Shown piece after piece: positions 1 through 11,916 of a stretch of 64,000 nt of DNA (within the stretch, counting starts at the first letter, position 1; every line of letters starts with the position of its first letter). The notes under the pieces are model-generated. The model did not search any database. It had not been told where the DNA came from and was given only the letters and a program-made list of their open reading frames with translations. Source of the DNA: Cranoglanis bouderius. Taxonomy: Eukaryota > Chordata > Actinopteri > Siluriformes > Cranoglanididae. Where the stretch lies: the NCBI GenBank assembly GCA_023630585.1, contig CM042540.1:9101074-9165073 (forward strand), written 5' to 3'. Position numbers and translations under genes: made by a program.

Positions 1-153
1 ATAGGTGCTGGATAACTTTTTTTTGCTTCAATAAAAACATTGTAAGGTTGCCTTTGTTTTATGTTGTATTTCATTTGAAGATCTGAAACTATTTATTATG
101 AGATATACACACAAAAGAAATCAATCAGAAACAAATACTTTTTCACAGCACTG
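1..153. mobile_element. Right end of a Tc1/mariner element cut by the window edge
   Basis: The first 153 bases closely match the right terminal inverted repeat of the element at 6805-7554. They share a block like gatctgaaactattta, then gagatatacacacaaaa, and end in tttttcacagcactg before a TA at 154-155. No transposase sequence lies within the window on this side. The rest of the element is off the left edge. Confidence 0.7.
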
Positions 154-155
154 TA

Positions 156-602
156 GTTACATTTAATGTTGTAGAACATATATAAACAGTTGTTCCCTCA
201 CCAGCCTCTCTTTTCTTTCTCTTGAAATTAATAATATAAAACAAAAATGCAGCTTCTAACATTAACAAGAAATTGCAAATCCTGATTTCTTTTTCCCAAG
301 GCTTTCCCATGTAGGAAAACTTAAAATTATAGCTTTACCTCTGACTGTTACGAAACACTGACACTGGAGACTCCTTCCATAAATGTTAAATAAATGTCCC
401 CTCACAGAAACATCACAATATCAAAGATTGCACATGTTTTGTTAATATGTTTGTGTGGAATGTTATGCATTAACATAAACCCAGAACTACTGCCAGAGCA
501 GATGTTACGGAAAATGAATCAACACCTTCTGACCAATCAAGATACATTAAACTGGTTGACTCAGATGTTAAAATGGCTACTACCTGGCAAGGAACTGACT
601 AG
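156..602. other. Intergenic stretch without a recognised feature
   Basis: AT-rich sequence between two Tc1 elements. A short open frame at 394-642 runs into the Tc1 terminal repeat and resembles no family I know. I see no splice-flanked exon, RNA gene or clear repeat. Confidence 0.5.
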
Positions 603-604
603 TA

Positions 605-2020
605 CAGTGGGTATAGAAAAGAATCACCCCCCTTTAAAATAATCTCATTTTGTTGCTTTTCAGCCTGAAATGAAGACAGACATGGTTTTTGTTTTATCCA
701 GCTGTATTTACTCAGTGCAACTTATAACATTCAAGTGAAAGCTATAACACCATCATGTCAGAAAAAAAATAAAATAAAATAAAAACCCAGAATCACTGAG
801 TTGGAAAAAGGATCATCCCCAACCTAAAAATGACTTGTAAACTCAATAAGGTGTAGCTAATCACCTTCTCAATGGCACACAAAGCCATTTGACTTTCAGC
901 TGTGATCAGCTGTGGTCATTTTGATTAGTTCAGCATGAAAAGAGCTTTCCTGGAGCATTTTGTAGTGCAACTGAAGCAAACAATCAACTATGGGTGGCAA
1001 GGCACTGTCAAAAGATCTCCGGGATAAAGTTGTGGACAGGAACAAGTCAGGAGATGGATACAAAAAATTTCAAAGGCTTTATCAATGCCTAGAAGCACAA
1101 TGAAGTCTATTATTAAGAAGTGGAAGACATTTGGTACAACACAGACCCTCCCTGGATCAGGACATCGCTCCAAACTGGATGAAAGAAACAGGATTAAACT
1201 GGTCAGAGAGGCTACCAAGAGGCCTACAGCAACTCTGAAGCAGTTGCAGGAATTTATGACAAAGAGTGGCCATTGTGTGCATGTGACAACAATATCACAA
1301 ATTCTCCACAAATGTGGCTTGTATGGGAGGGTTGCAAGAAAAAAGCCACTCCTCAAGAAAGGCCACATGAACGCACCTTGAAGATTCTGAGGCCACATGG
1401 AAAAAGATGTTATGGTCAGATGAGACTAAAATGTAATTATTTGGCCTCAACACCAAACAATATGTCTGGCGGAAATCCAATACAGCTCACCATCCAAATA
1501 ACACCATTCCTACAGTAAAGCATGGAGGTGGTAATATCCTGTTATGGGGGTGTTTCTCTGCAGCAGGGACTGGAGCACTTGTCAGGATAGAAGGAAAATG
1601 GATGGGGCAAAATACCATCAAACTCTTGAGGAAAATCTGCTGCCCTCTGCCAGAAAGTTGTCAAGGGGAAGAAGGTTTATCTTCCAACATGACAATGACC
1701 CAAAGCACATAGCAAAACTGACCACACAGTGGTTGAAGGAAAAAAAGGTGAATGTCCTTGCATGGCCTTGTCAGAGCCCAGACTTAAACCCCATTGAAAA
1801 TCTGTGGAATGACTTGAAGACTGCAGTCCATAAACGGTCACCATCAAATTTAACTGAATTTTTTTCTGACATGTTGGTGTTATATCTTTCACTTGGATGT
1901 TATACGTTGCACTGAGTAAATACAGCTGGATAAAACAAAAACTGTCTGTCTTCATTTCAGGCTGAAAAGCAACAAAATGTGATTATTTTAAAGGGGGGTG
2001 ATTCTTTTCTATACCCATTG
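605..2020 (+). mobile_element. Tc1/mariner transposon with ~170-bp terminal inverted repeats
   Basis: The ends are near-perfect inverted repeats (cagtgggtatagaaaagaat on the left; its complement, one mismatch, on the right), flanked by TA at 603-604 and 2021-2022. The similarity extends about 170 bp inward, past a gaagacagac block. The interior carries a decayed plus-strand transposase (see the pseudogene entry). The element lies just beyond the 3' end of the tex26-like gene. Confidence 0.9.
990..1915 (+). pseudogene. Decayed Tc1 transposase
   Basis: Reading-frame pieces in several frames give the usual Tc1 parts: an N-terminal start (MGGKALSKDLRDKVVD), a paired-like DNA-binding part with GSGHRSKLDER, a middle with LLWGCFSAAGTGALV, and a C-terminal DDE part with HDNDPKHIAKL and SPDLNPIENLWNDLK. 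Frameshifts separate the pieces (near 1085, 1380 and 1620), and the last piece runs into the right terminal repeat, so the final residues are replaced. The family cuts and pastes at TA dinucleotides; this copy cannot make a full enzyme. Confidence 0.85.
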
Positions 2021-2119
2021 TATGTATTTCTGATGTATGTTATATGTGATGTAATGTGCCAGCAAAAACTTAATCCTTAACATCTATCTGAACAGCATGA
2101 TCCATTGCAATAGAAACCA

Positions 2120-2125
2120 TTTATT
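2120..2125 (-). terminator. Poly(A) signal of the tex26-like gene
   Basis: TTTATT on the plus strand reads AATAAA on the minus strand, about 41 bases beyond the stop codon at 2166-2168. This is a suitable position for a short 3' UTR. Confidence 0.55.
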
Positions 2126-2165
2126 ATTTTCTAGCACACACACACATACACATCATGGGAATCGG

Positions 2166-4314
2166 TCACAGAGGCCCAGGCCAGACGGATATCCTGTCTA
2201 GTGCTGCAGGAGGTTGCATGAATTCCACTGGCTCCATTATTTTCTTTCCTTGACCAGGGGGACTTGTTTTTTTTTGCAAAAATGTTTGCACCACCATTTT
2301 TTCTGTTGGAAGGAAAATGAAAGAAATCAAGCCCGGTTTTCAATTATAGCCATTTTTACCCATTATAGATTACTACACATAACATTTTGAATATCATATT
2401 ACATTTTGGAATAACCATATAAGGGTCTCAAACCCAGCAGGCTACACCGTATTACATATGACAGTGTGATTTACTCATTATTTTATATATTGCTCACCCT
2501 TTTCAGGTAAATGCTTGTAGAGGTGCTGGATTTCCTCAGGCTGGAGAGAACTGAGCACTGAAGCAAAGTCTGTGGATTTACCACTGAAATGTCTGTCATA
2601 GGTGGTCAAGGGCTTCGTGCTTTCCGGGTTAGTGATATGCTTCGGAACTACTGTAGGGACTAAAACATAAAAAGGAAAGACAGTTGAGTTCTATAGTAAG
2701 TATATAACTTTAAAATGAAGACCTAGGCTGTGTCCGAGTATCCCTACTACCCTACTATAAAGTAGGCAAAAAGCAGTATGACAAATGAGTAGTATGCCCG
2801 AATTCTCAGTATTCATAAAACAGTAATACCTGGATGACCTACTGCTTCCACTGAGATTCTGCAGTATGGAAGCAGTGGACACTGCTATCCAATAAGGCAA
2901 CAGGAATGGCGCAGAAGAGCTGTCAAAATCAAAAATGTCGGAAGGCAGCGTGTCGGCACTTTTTAAATTTGTAGGTCACATGACAATGCCAACATGGTGG
3001 AGGTAGTACGTCCAGATTGTATTCATACTACACACATATACAGATCAGTACGTACTGTATCAGAGGCTGAGAAGTAGGTACTGAATCGAATGCAGAAGGT
3101 ACTATCACAGTACGTGATTTCGGATGCAGCCCTAATGATGAATAAACAACACAAAATCTAGCTACTGAATGTAAAACAGTAATAATGATCTATGTCTATA
3201 TCTATGCTTTGCAAATAAAGATTAAACAAAGTATATATGATAAGCTCTTTAATGAAATGCACGGTCATAAAAGGGATAACAGTACATCTAGGAATATTAC
3301 TACAAATTGTGAAAAGTCCAATAAAACAAAATAATAATTACATGTTAAAATAATGCACATGCTTACCACATCTTTACATATTTATACTGCAATGCTGTTG
3401 AAATCTCAATTCTGATTGGTCAAAAGGTGAATAATTTCCTATAACATCAGCTCTGACAGTTTACCTTAATGCACAAATTCTAATATGTTATCATTTTTAT
3501 AGTAACAACTTATACTGGGAGTTGTATGCCAGATGTACCACATAATCTAATAATAAATGGATTAAAAATGTGTTGTTATTTAAAAAACGTACAGGTGCAT
3601 CTAAAAAAATTAAAATGTCGTGGAAAAGTACATTTTTTCCCATAATTTAATTTTTAAAAAGTGGAACCTTCATATAACCTTGGAGGAAGAGTGGAGAGGC
3701 ACAGAATCCAAGTTGCTTGAAGTCCAGTGTGTCCAGTGGTCCACTGTGTTTTCTCAAATTGAGAGTCAGTGCAGCGTCTACCAGGAGATTTTAGAGCACT
3801 TCAAGCTTCCATCTGCTGACAAGCTTTATGGAGATGCTGATTTCCTTTTCCAGCAGGACTTGGCACCTGCCCACAGTGCCAAAACTACTAGTAACTGGTT
3901 TGATGACCATGGTATTACTGTGCTTGATTGGCCAGCCAACTCGCCTGACCTGAATTTTGTCAAGAGGAAGATGAGAGACACCAGACCCAACAATACAGAA
4001 GAGCTAAAGGCTGCTATCAAAGCAATCTGGGCTTCCAAAACACCTCAGCACTGCCTCAGGCTGATTGCCTCCATGCCATGCCGCGTTGATGCAGTAATTC
4101 ATGCAGAAGGAGTTCCGATGGAGTATTGAGTGCATAAATTAACATACTTTTCAGAAGGCCGACATTTCTGTATTATACATAGTTTATTCTAATATTTTGA
4201 GATACTGGATTTTTGCTTTCCATGAGCAGTAAGCTGTAATAATCAAGATTATAACAAAAAAGGCTTGAAATATTTCACTGTATGTGTAATGAATCTAGAA
4301 TATATGAAACTTTT

Positions 4315-4392
<78 letters not shown>

Positions 4393-4602
4393 CACTTTTT
4401 GAATTAAATTACGGGAAAAAATTAACTTTTCCACGATATTCTGATTTTTTGAGATGCACCTATATAATTGTTCATATGTTGACACTTATGTAACATTTAT
4501 GGAAGGAGTCTCTATGCTTTGTAACAGTCAGTACATTTTCTACCATGGGAAAGGCTTCGCACAGAGGAGTTTTTGCTTTCGGTTACTCTGTAACAAGACA
4601 AG

Positions 4603-4681
<79 letters not shown>

Positions 4682-7600
4682 TTTCCTATTAGCTGCAAGA
4701 GAGAGAGAGAGAGAAAAAAGAGATTTTTTTTAGATGCTATAATGTACGTACAATTGGAACTAACTTGTTTGGAGGTTCCACAACGTTAACCCTAAATGTA
4801 AATGGATAAAATGTGTCATTCTTTAATTATTAAAAAAAAAAACTTTCAATTGATATGCTTCAACAGGAAGAAAACACTTTAGGCCATGCTGTTATAGGAA
4901 AACAATCAATTGGATGATATGAGGATGTTAGCAGTAATTCCTCTTCATGTCGGGCCTTCTTGTTGATTATTTTCTTATAACAGCACACTCCCGTGTGTTT
5001 TATTCCTTAATTATTAATAGTACATTTTTAATTTTGAAAAAAAAAAAAGGCTAATGTTTTTGGGAACACTATTTCAGAATGCATTTTTCATGGCATTAGT
5101 TGCTAAAGCTTACCTATACCCTTTGATGCCTCATGGCGGGATATATTTCCCCGAAATTCAGGTCTCTGAACAGGCTTACGGTAGTTGTATCTCATCTCAG
5201 TCTCGATGCATTGAGGAACCTCAGGGATGTGCTTAACAGGATCTAGGGCTCTATGGTTAATCATGACCCCTGCAGATGAGAGAAAATATGGCACCTAAGA
5301 CCGCATAGATGCTGGGTGATAGACAAGATGATATGATGAACCAATGAGAGATATGATATATATAATACTGTATAATACAGAGATGTTTTGTCAAACTACA
5401 GACCAATGTGCTGGTTTTGAAGAAAGATGACATTTCAGCATGTCTCTTTTAGTATAGTAAGTATTCCTACCTTGAGGGATGCCCAAAAAATCAGTTCTGT
5501 ATGTTGACTTGTACTGAGCAGACAGAGCATTTTTGACTTCATCCTCAGGTGGGGGGTTTTCACAAAGTTTCAGTCCAGGGGGAAGCCTCCATACCATAAA
5601 ACCCTGGAGATGATAACATTTTTGTTGTACTAATGTTGCATTCGACTAAAATTCATAATTTGAATTTCTGACGTAGGAAAAAAACAAAGAAAACACCCCC
5701 TCAACTCTCCTCAGCCCTGAGTTTAGCACGACATCAAATCACTATGGCTGCTCACATCAATAGTAAACAACGAAGCACTTGCTTTAGATCAATCAACATA
5801 CAGATATATTATTTTTTAAATCTATAACATTAACTCTACAGATTGCTGTTTTGAGGCAGTACATATACATCACAATTAGCTGGCTATATTGTTGCTAATA
5901 AAAGATGAACATGGAAGCATCTATGTTTTCCCACTTTTTTGTAGATCGAACACATGGAGGTAGAAAATGAAGTTACTCTGAGCTCCAACTTCCAGCTTCC
6001 CACTTTAAGTTAAGTCGAACACAGCATAAGAAAAACAAGAGTATATAGATTTCCATACACTCAGTAGTCATTTTATCAGCTCTCTCAATGTTGGTCCTTT
6101 CTCAACATAGCAGGAACACTCACATAGCGCTATATGATATGTAGATGCTAGAATGAGTGAATGAAACACAATAGCGTTTTAGGGTTCTTAGTGTGGGTGT
6201 TGGCGCTAACACATTGTGCATAGCAACAGATCATCTATGTAAAATGTGCACCTGTACTCAATAAATTAACTGATAGAATAACCGCTGAGTATACATACAT
6301 TAGGTGTAGGTAACCGGCAAGTCATACGTATTGTTATAAATACTTATAGATAAATATGAGCAAACATAGAAAAACTTGGTTTTCAATTCATCGAGGACTT
6401 CAATGTATTTTGTTTCACGAGAAATTTTCTGTGTTACCAGGTTTTCAGAAATTCCTACATTTATTACTGCAGTATGCTGTAGTTACCCCCTGGAGCTGTA
6501 CTATACATGCAAATGTACTCATGTAATGACTGCAAACAGGTAAATACATTCTTGTCACCTGGCTTGGGTGTGGGTTATTTCTCCTGTTGCCAGAGGCTGT
6601 CCCGGTTCGGATACACTCAGGCTTAGATGGAGGTTTCCAGCAAAAGTCTTCGCTATATGCAGTTACACCAATGGGATCGGCCAAATCATATGGACTTCTA
6701 TAGGCCCTGGATGTAGGAGGTCTAATATAATGAGAAAACAGAAACACTTATTGAATCCTATGCAATATTTATAATAGCAACAAAACACTCACTCTCCATT
6801 TATACAGTGCAAAAAGTATTTGCCCTGAATTCTTCTGTTTTGTGTATATCTCATACTAAATTGTTTCAGAAATGAAAACAAAATCTAAGACAAAACAAAG
6901 GTGACCTGAATAAATACAAAATACAGTTTTTAAATGATAATGTTATTTATTGAAGCAAAAAAGTTATCCAATCCCAACTGGGCCTGTGTGAAAATGTATT
7001 TGCCCCCATAGTTACTAATTCCCCATATCTATGAAACTGCATTCATAATGGGGTTCAGCTGGACGACACAACCAGGTCTGATTACTGCAAACCCTGTTCA
7101 ATCAAATCAACACTTTCAACAGCATGAAGGTAGATAAAAGGTCTTACCCAGTAACACACTATGTCAAAGTTGAAAGATATTCCAGACATGATTAGGAAGA
7201 AGGTGATTGAAATACATCAGTCTGTGAAGGGTTACAAAGCTATTTCAAAGGCTCTGGGACTCCAAAGGACCACAATGAAAGCCATTATCTCCAAATAGAA
7301 AAACTCAGCACAGTAGTGAACCTTCCCAGAAGTGGCCGACATTCCAAAAATGTCTCCAAAAGCACAGCAACTACTCATCCAGCTAGTCACAAAAGAGCCA
7401 AGGACAACATCAAAGGACCTACAGGCCATGGAAGCCTAGCGAGGCGAAAACCACTACTAATCCAGAAGAACATTAAATAAAGATCTAAAACTATTTAGTA
7501 TGAGATATACACAAAAACAGAAGAAATCAAAGCAAATACTTTTTCACAGCACTGTAAGTGTTTCATGTCTGAGACGTCTCTGAAATTTTCATTTTTGCAA

Positions 7601-8147
7601 CATCCACAATCATAATATTTTATGAAGTAGCTCTGCAATTATGTTTGTGTACTTCCTATTTCCAAATGGTAGGCCTACCGTAAAACTGGACTTGGTGAAC
7701 TGGGTCTGCTGACAAAATCCCTTTTCTGCGAGGTCTCATATGGGTCCCATTTTCTGTCATCTTAAAAATGATAATCAGTACAATGCTGTTAACTGAGGCC
7801 ACCAGATATCAAAAGTCAGAGGTCAAGTGTTACTAAATGTGCCTTTAACTAACCCAGCAATACTTTCTGATATAAAGGTATCAGAATGTTACAAAAGGTA
7901 CAGCTTTTGCATCTTTTGTACCTTCATGTATCTTTATGTCTGTAAAAATTAAGGTACATAATAAGACCTCTAATTACACTTCATGCAGCTTCCCGGGTGA
8001 AAGATACATACTAAACATTGTGCCTTGATGGTACCGAGTAAAAATACAGTTTGATACCTTTATTTCTGAGAATGAACATGACAAAATTTTAAAAGTGTGT
8101 AAAATTAATAAAAAAAGAACTTTAAAAAACTAACCACAGCTGGCCAT
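2166..8147 (-). CDS. tex26: Testis-expressed protein 26-like (TEX26), seven coding exons
   Basis: Minus-strand exons by position: 8147-8135, 7760-7679, 6721-6559, 5603-5471, 5269-5114, 2659-2498, 2302-2166. All junctions are AG/GT and every phase fits, giving 281 aa (human TEX26 is close to 290). The start is ATG in the context aaagATGGCC-like sequence (aaagatatggcc), with no other in-frame Met in exon 1. Visible motifs are short Tyr/Phe-rich segments: KWDPYETSQKRDFV, AYSEDFCWKP, YKSTYRTDFLG and TYDRHFSGKSTDF. These repeat the pattern seen in ciliary/sperm microtubule-associated families. The C-terminus is basic, then Pro-rich. I see no signal peptide or membrane segment. The name rests on length, motif style and the neighbouring hmgb1b; tex26 and HMGB1 lie close together on human 13q12.3. 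The cellular role is inferred to be testis or cilium related. Introns carry a Harbinger-like MITE, a Tc1 nested in another repeat, a second MITE and a Tc1 relic. Confidence 0.8.
2725..3133. mobile_element. PIF/Harbinger-like MITE in a tex26 intron
   Basis: Imperfect terminal inverted repeats: aggctgtgtccga at the left, and agggctgcatccgaa as the reverse complement of the right end. The interior is non-coding and about 400 bp long. The terminal motif GGGCTGCATCC is the style of widespread fish Harbinger-type MITEs. The target duplication is not clear. It sits between tex26 exons 5 and 6. Confidence 0.6.
3592..4461 (+). mobile_element. Internally deleted Tc1/mariner, same family as 38704-40203
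   Basis: The left end (caggtgcatctaaaaaaatt, then aaaatgtcgtggaaaagt) and right end (acttttccacgatattctga, then gagatgcacct) match the ends of the 38704-40203 element. The 5' half of the transposase is deleted. What remains runs from about 3690 to 4129 and includes LFQQDLAPAHSAKTT and DWPANSPDLN, then a deletion where the last catalytic region should follow. A (TA)n tract has expanded before the right end. Confidence 0.85.
4317..4387. repeat. (TA)n microsatellite
   Basis: About 35 uninterrupted TA units inside the right part of the Tc1 copy. Likely variable between individuals. Confidence 0.95.
4604..4678. repeat. (TG)n microsatellite
   Basis: About 37 TG units, followed by a T run and a short GA tract. 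Open frames here encode only Cys-Val runs and are not genes. Confidence 0.95.
5631..6029. mobile_element. MITE in a tex26 intron
   Basis: Inverted ends: the left reads atgttgcattcgacta, and the reverse complement of the right reads atgctgtgttcgactta. The interior, about 400 bp, is AT-rich and non-coding. The superfamily is not certain. It lies between tex26 exons 3 and 4. Confidence 0.5.
6805..7554 (+). mobile_element. Degenerate Tc1/mariner in a tex26 intron
   Basis: The ends cagtgcaaaaagtatttgcc and its inverted partner ...caaatactttttcacagcactg are flanked by TA. Inside, around 7160-7310, a plus-strand fragment of the transposase DNA-binding domain is readable (KVIEIHQSVKGYKAISKALG), and it then meets a stop codon. 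The rest of the enzyme is deleted. The right end matches the partial copy at 1-153. Confidence 0.8.
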
Positions 8148-9300
8148 ATCTTTTGTTCTCGATTGGGTTGTCTGGTCACCTCTGGATCCTCGTCTGTAAC
8201 AGATGACTTAAAGAATTCTGGTCAGTTGATAGCATCCAGTTTCTGGTACATGCATGGTCTAAGAGAAAAAAAGAAACAAAAATGGCAATATAACAAAAGA
8301 TTTCATAATTATCACAGATGTTTGCACTTTTTTCTCCAGGGATTCTTTACCTTTTATAATGAATTCAAACAAGATGTGTGCTGGTGCAGTGGAGTGAGAG
8401 TGTGGTTGTTATAGGAGACTAACAACAACAACAACAACAGAGAGGGTGCTGAGAGATTGGTGGACTGCAGGGTTGCCAGATTGTATGGTTGGATGTCCAT
8501 GTTTCAAAGTATAGGTCTATCTACACAGCAATTTAAACATATTTATAAGTAAAATCCCATTTTATTGCAATGTGGTTAAAAAGTGTACCGAACATCTGGC
8601 AAAGCTGAGTCAGGCCTTTTAAACATTCAACAAGCAACAAAAATAAAGTTAATAAAACGTTATTTAAAATAAAAATGAAAAAATTATCATTAAAATGTTT
8701 AGTTCATTTAGGATCAACTAAAACATGTCCCAGAACAAACAAACAAAAACACACTGTGTTTACTTTGGATTTTAGGATTTGTCTCCACCTGGATACTGCT
8801 CTGCTAGACATTCATAACCAAGAGTTTGATTCTCTTTCAGGAAAATATTTTCTTTGATATTTATTAATAGGTTTAATTCAACATGATATATTCAAGTTCA
8901 ATTTGACAAGAATTTATAATCCCATCACAATTTAATGACTAAGGACCCCCCCCCCGCAGGAATCACCCCACACCCCACACAAAAGGGTGTCTACTATAAA
9001 CGTCTACCACAAATGACTGACTGGCCTACAAAACGAAAATAACTATAATCTAGGTTTCTACATTCAATTGTTTGAACGTGGCTCCACCACGTGGTCAGCA
9101 CTGAGAATTACATATGCATTACTCTACTAACGGTGAGGACTCGTCAAAATAAAATGACCGCCTGTTTCTTCACATCAGTATTTGCCATGTAAAAAATGAC
9201 ATTAAAAAATAGACCTATAGACAGACTTATAGTGTTTCTCGAACCTGCTCAATTTAATTGCTAGCTAGTAACAATTTTACATGTTCTGACATAGACTACA
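8148..9300. other. Upstream flank of the tex26-like gene
   Basis: The first bases belong to the 5' UTR of the tex26-like gene; the transcription start is not recognisable. The remainder is AT-rich with a short C run at 8947-8956 and a (CAA)n tract near 8422-8440. I see no other coding exon, RNA gene or well-bounded repeat. Confidence 0.4.
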
Positions 9301-9307
9301 TACACTA

Positions 9308-9821
9308 TACAGCCAAAAGTATGTGGACACATGACCATAACACTCATATGTGGGCCTCCCAAAACTGTCGCCACAAAGTAGGAAGCATATATAAGATGTC
9401 TTTATATGCTGTACCATTAAGATTTCCCTTCAGTTGAACTAAGAGGCCCAAACATGTTCCAACATGACAATGCCCCTGTGCACAAAGCGAGGTCCATGAA
9501 GACATGGTTTGCCAAGGTTGGTGTAGAAGAAATCGAGTGGCCTGCACAGAGCCCTGACCTCAACCCCACTTAACACCTTTGTGATGAACTGGAATGCTGA
9601 TTATGTGCCAGGCAACCTCACCCAACAACAGTATCTGACCTCACTAATGCTCTTGTAGCTGAATGAGCAAATCCCCACAACCATGCTCCAAATTCTAGTG
9701 GAAAGCCTTCCCAGAAGAGTGGAGATTATTATAACAGTAAAGGGGGACAAATCTGGAATAGGATGTTCAACAAGCACATATGGGTGTGATTGGTCTTGTG
9801 TCCACATACTTTTGGCTTTAT
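9308..9821 (+). mobile_element. Short Tc1/mariner derivative with transposase remnant
   Basis: The inverted ends share agccaaaagtatgtggacac and its complement. Inside, at about 9452-9570, a plus-strand remnant of the DDE part is readable (MFQHDNAPVHKARS and EWPAQSPDLNP), broken after that by a stop. The N-terminal two thirds of the enzyme are missing. It is non-autonomous. Confidence 0.8.
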
Positions 9822-10145
9822 AATGCATTAGAAACAGAAAAAAGTGCTTTGAGGTGCTGGCTTGTCATTGGTGCGTCCAGGATTTTAGATATTGAGTGTC
9901 AAAGGGGTGTGTGTAATATGTATGGAGCAAGGTTGTATTTGCATATCTGATTTGTTGCTTAATGCAAAATGTCCAGCAACATAATGACCAACAACATAAT
10001 GATTGGCTACATTCTTGATAGTAGGGGTTCTCAAACTTTTAACTTCAAAATAAATTCCATGAACCACTGCAAAACTTTTTTTTAAATGAATGGAATACAG
10101 CTGTGCAAATATTACTTTATTTAAACTTTTTTTTTTTTTTTTTAA
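9822..10145. other. Intergenic stretch without a recognised feature
   Basis: AT-rich sequence between the Tc1 derivative and the SINE. A short internally similar run (agcaacataatgaccaacaa) occurs near 9973. Nothing else is supported. Confidence 0.4.
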
Positions 10146-10149
10146 ATTC

Positions 10150-10430
10150 AAGCATGTTTGCCTCACACCTCCTGGGTCAAGGGTTCGATTCCCACCGTGG
10201 CCATGTGTGTGCGAAGTTTGCATGTTCTCCCTGTGCTTCTGGGGTTTCCTCTGGGTACTCCAGTTTCCTCCCCCAGTTCAAAGACATGCATTGTAGGCTG
10301 ATTGCCATGTTCAAAAGTGGCACCCTGTCCAGGGTGTCCCCCACCTGTGCCCCATGCTCCCTGGGATAGGCTCCAGGTTCCCCACAACCTAGTAAGGATA
10401 AGCGGTATAGAAAATGGATGGATATTTTTG
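10150..10430 (+). repeat. tRNA-derived SINE copy
   Basis: The sequence contains a Pol III B-box-like ggttcgattcc at about 10182, then the conserved fish SINE body (tttgcatgttctccctgtg, tttcctc...gggtactcc, ccaaagacatgc-like). It ends in the L2-like tail with gggataggctccagg and aaggataagcgg followed by aaaatggatgga. The A-box half is truncated and replaced by a T run. Such SINEs move by using a LINE reverse transcriptase that recognises the shared tail. Confidence 0.8.
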
Positions 10431-11640
10431 AGTTATTGAGTTTGGTTCAAACCCATTCAAATGACCCAGTTAAATAGATTAGATTAGATTAGATTAGAGA
10501 TTAGGTTAATAAGAGCTATAATATTGTTAATATTCCTGGGTTGTGATTTGCATCACTATAACAACAAACAAATCACTGACACACTGCCTATATGCTTCAG
10601 GGAGCCGCTGCTCTTTATAATATGTTATGTAATAATATACAATATATTAACATATTAATATATATAATACAGTTGCTCTACATAATACTCAAGAGATTTG
10701 GTCAAAATATGTACGATTATTTAAATCAACAATCTAGATATGATTCATTATATTTTCATGAAAACAGTAAATCATGTCTAGAGACGTAATTTGAAGTCGG
10801 GCTGGCCAGGCTTATTTCAAGGATGGCAGCAGCCACCCAGTAGAACCCATGTGGCCACACCCTTGCACTTTTATGCTAGTCTTGAGGTGAAAATTCTGCA
10901 AGCCTGTAGCTTTTATATTTATTAAAGCTGTAAATATAACTATAACTGTATGTTTATAGTACAAATCAAACCTACAGCTATGATATTAAAGATTCAATAG
11001 TCTATTTGTTTTATTTCTTACTTGTACAGATAACCTGAAATATGTCGAACATGATTAAAATAATAATAATTAAGCCATGGATTAAGCCATGGCCTTATGC
11101 ACCTTTAACTGAAGAAAATCACATTGTCAGCTTGTGTGTAACCAGACACACCAAGGTCTGTTGCTATGGTCATCACAAGCCACGCCCCCTGTCAATATCT
11201 TTAAACCTGGGGGCAGTGGCATTTCTTTCTTTATTTATTTATTAATAAATATTTACCATAAACATGCATTTACTATTGGGTATTGTTTTGTGAAGTTCAT
11301 AAATAATCTCACTAGAATATGTGTATCAAAGTATATGAATATTAAATGTTTCATTTTTACCACTTTTAAGCCGCGAGTAAACAATAAGCCGTTTTGCTAT
11401 CTGGTAGTGAGAGACCTGTTTAGCCATTTTGTCTTTAAATCCAACACACTCCATCACAAAGGACTCTACTGTGAGCTCTTTATTTTTCAAAATGAATAAT
11501 GTCAAATATCTTCTCATATCTCCTTCATATCGATTATTATTTATATAACATACTTCTTATAACTGTGTGTGTGTATGTATGTAGTAGGCTACCGCTACTA
11601 CAAATCTGTATGTAGGCTAGCACTGGACTGGAGACTTTTT
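10431..11640. other. Intergenic stretch between SINE and hmgb1b promoter
   Basis: Mostly AT-rich, with a short (ATTAG)n run at 10476-10496. Open frames at 11042-11245 and 11134-11499 have no family I recognise and no splice or codon signature that would support them. I see no RNA gene. Confidence 0.4.
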
Positions 11641-11659
11641 CAAGTTAACCCGCCATTCA

Positions 11660-11810
11660 CAAAATTATGACGTGTCTTCGAATAACCAACCAATCATGGC
11701 TTGCCCCTGCTATGGCCTATAGGCCGCTCGCAGCCAATCGGAAGCTGCTCGGACTTGGCGGTAGCCAATAGAAACTCTCCACTGTATTCCGTATTCTCTT
11801 GGGCAGAAGG
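11660..11810 (+). promoter_or_regulatory. hmgb1b core promoter with three CCAAT boxes
   Basis: Three CCAAT pentamers on the plus strand lie at 11690-11694, 11734-11738 and 11765-11769 (spacings 44 and 31 bp), with a CRE-like TGACGTG at 11668-11674. Evenly spaced CCAAT boxes without a TATA box are typical of NF-Y-driven housekeeping promoters. The local sequence is richer in CpG than its surroundings. A splice donor for a non-coding exon follows at 11916/11917. Confidence 0.65.
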
Positions 11811-11916
11811 ACACAGACACGCGCACTTGGGAAGAGCGCGCGACGCTGTTGTATTGTACTTCAATCTACTAATACACACAGAATATCTACGGATAGAGGA
11901 GCCAGTTTTCCCCTTG
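11811..11916 (+). other. hmgb1b: Non-coding first exon (5' UTR) of hmgb1b
   Basis: The donor is ccttg|gtgagt at 11916/11917; the next coding exon has its acceptor at 13978. The 5' limit is estimated from the CCAAT boxes. A 5' UTR exon split from the ATG exon is the usual HMGB1 arrangement. The intron holds a (TA)n tract and a short MITE. Confidence 0.5.

Larger units (their letters stand above)
3385..5010. repeat. Dispersed non-autonomous repeat interrupted by a Tc1 copy
   Basis: The sequence on both sides of the Tc1 at 3592-4461 matches, piece by piece, the repeat at 26405-27010. The left part shares ctgattggtca-like and agctctgacag-like blocks; the right part shares agtctc...gctttgtaacagtcag and aggccatgctgttataggaaaa. 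Weak inverted ends (ctgattggtc... and ...cttataacagcacact) suggest a decayed DNA transposon. The boundaries are approximate. It also contains a (GT)n tract. Confidence 0.5.

Noticed and set aside
4454..4789. Cys-Val-rich open frames
   Set aside because: They are translations of a (TG)n microsatellite.
10150..10230. tRNA gene
   Set aside because: Only a B-box-like part is present, with no cloverleaf or A box; the sequence continues as a SINE.
11134..11499. 121-codon open frame upstream of hmgb1b
   Set aside because: AT-rich, no motif, no splice or start context; it looks like a chance frame.
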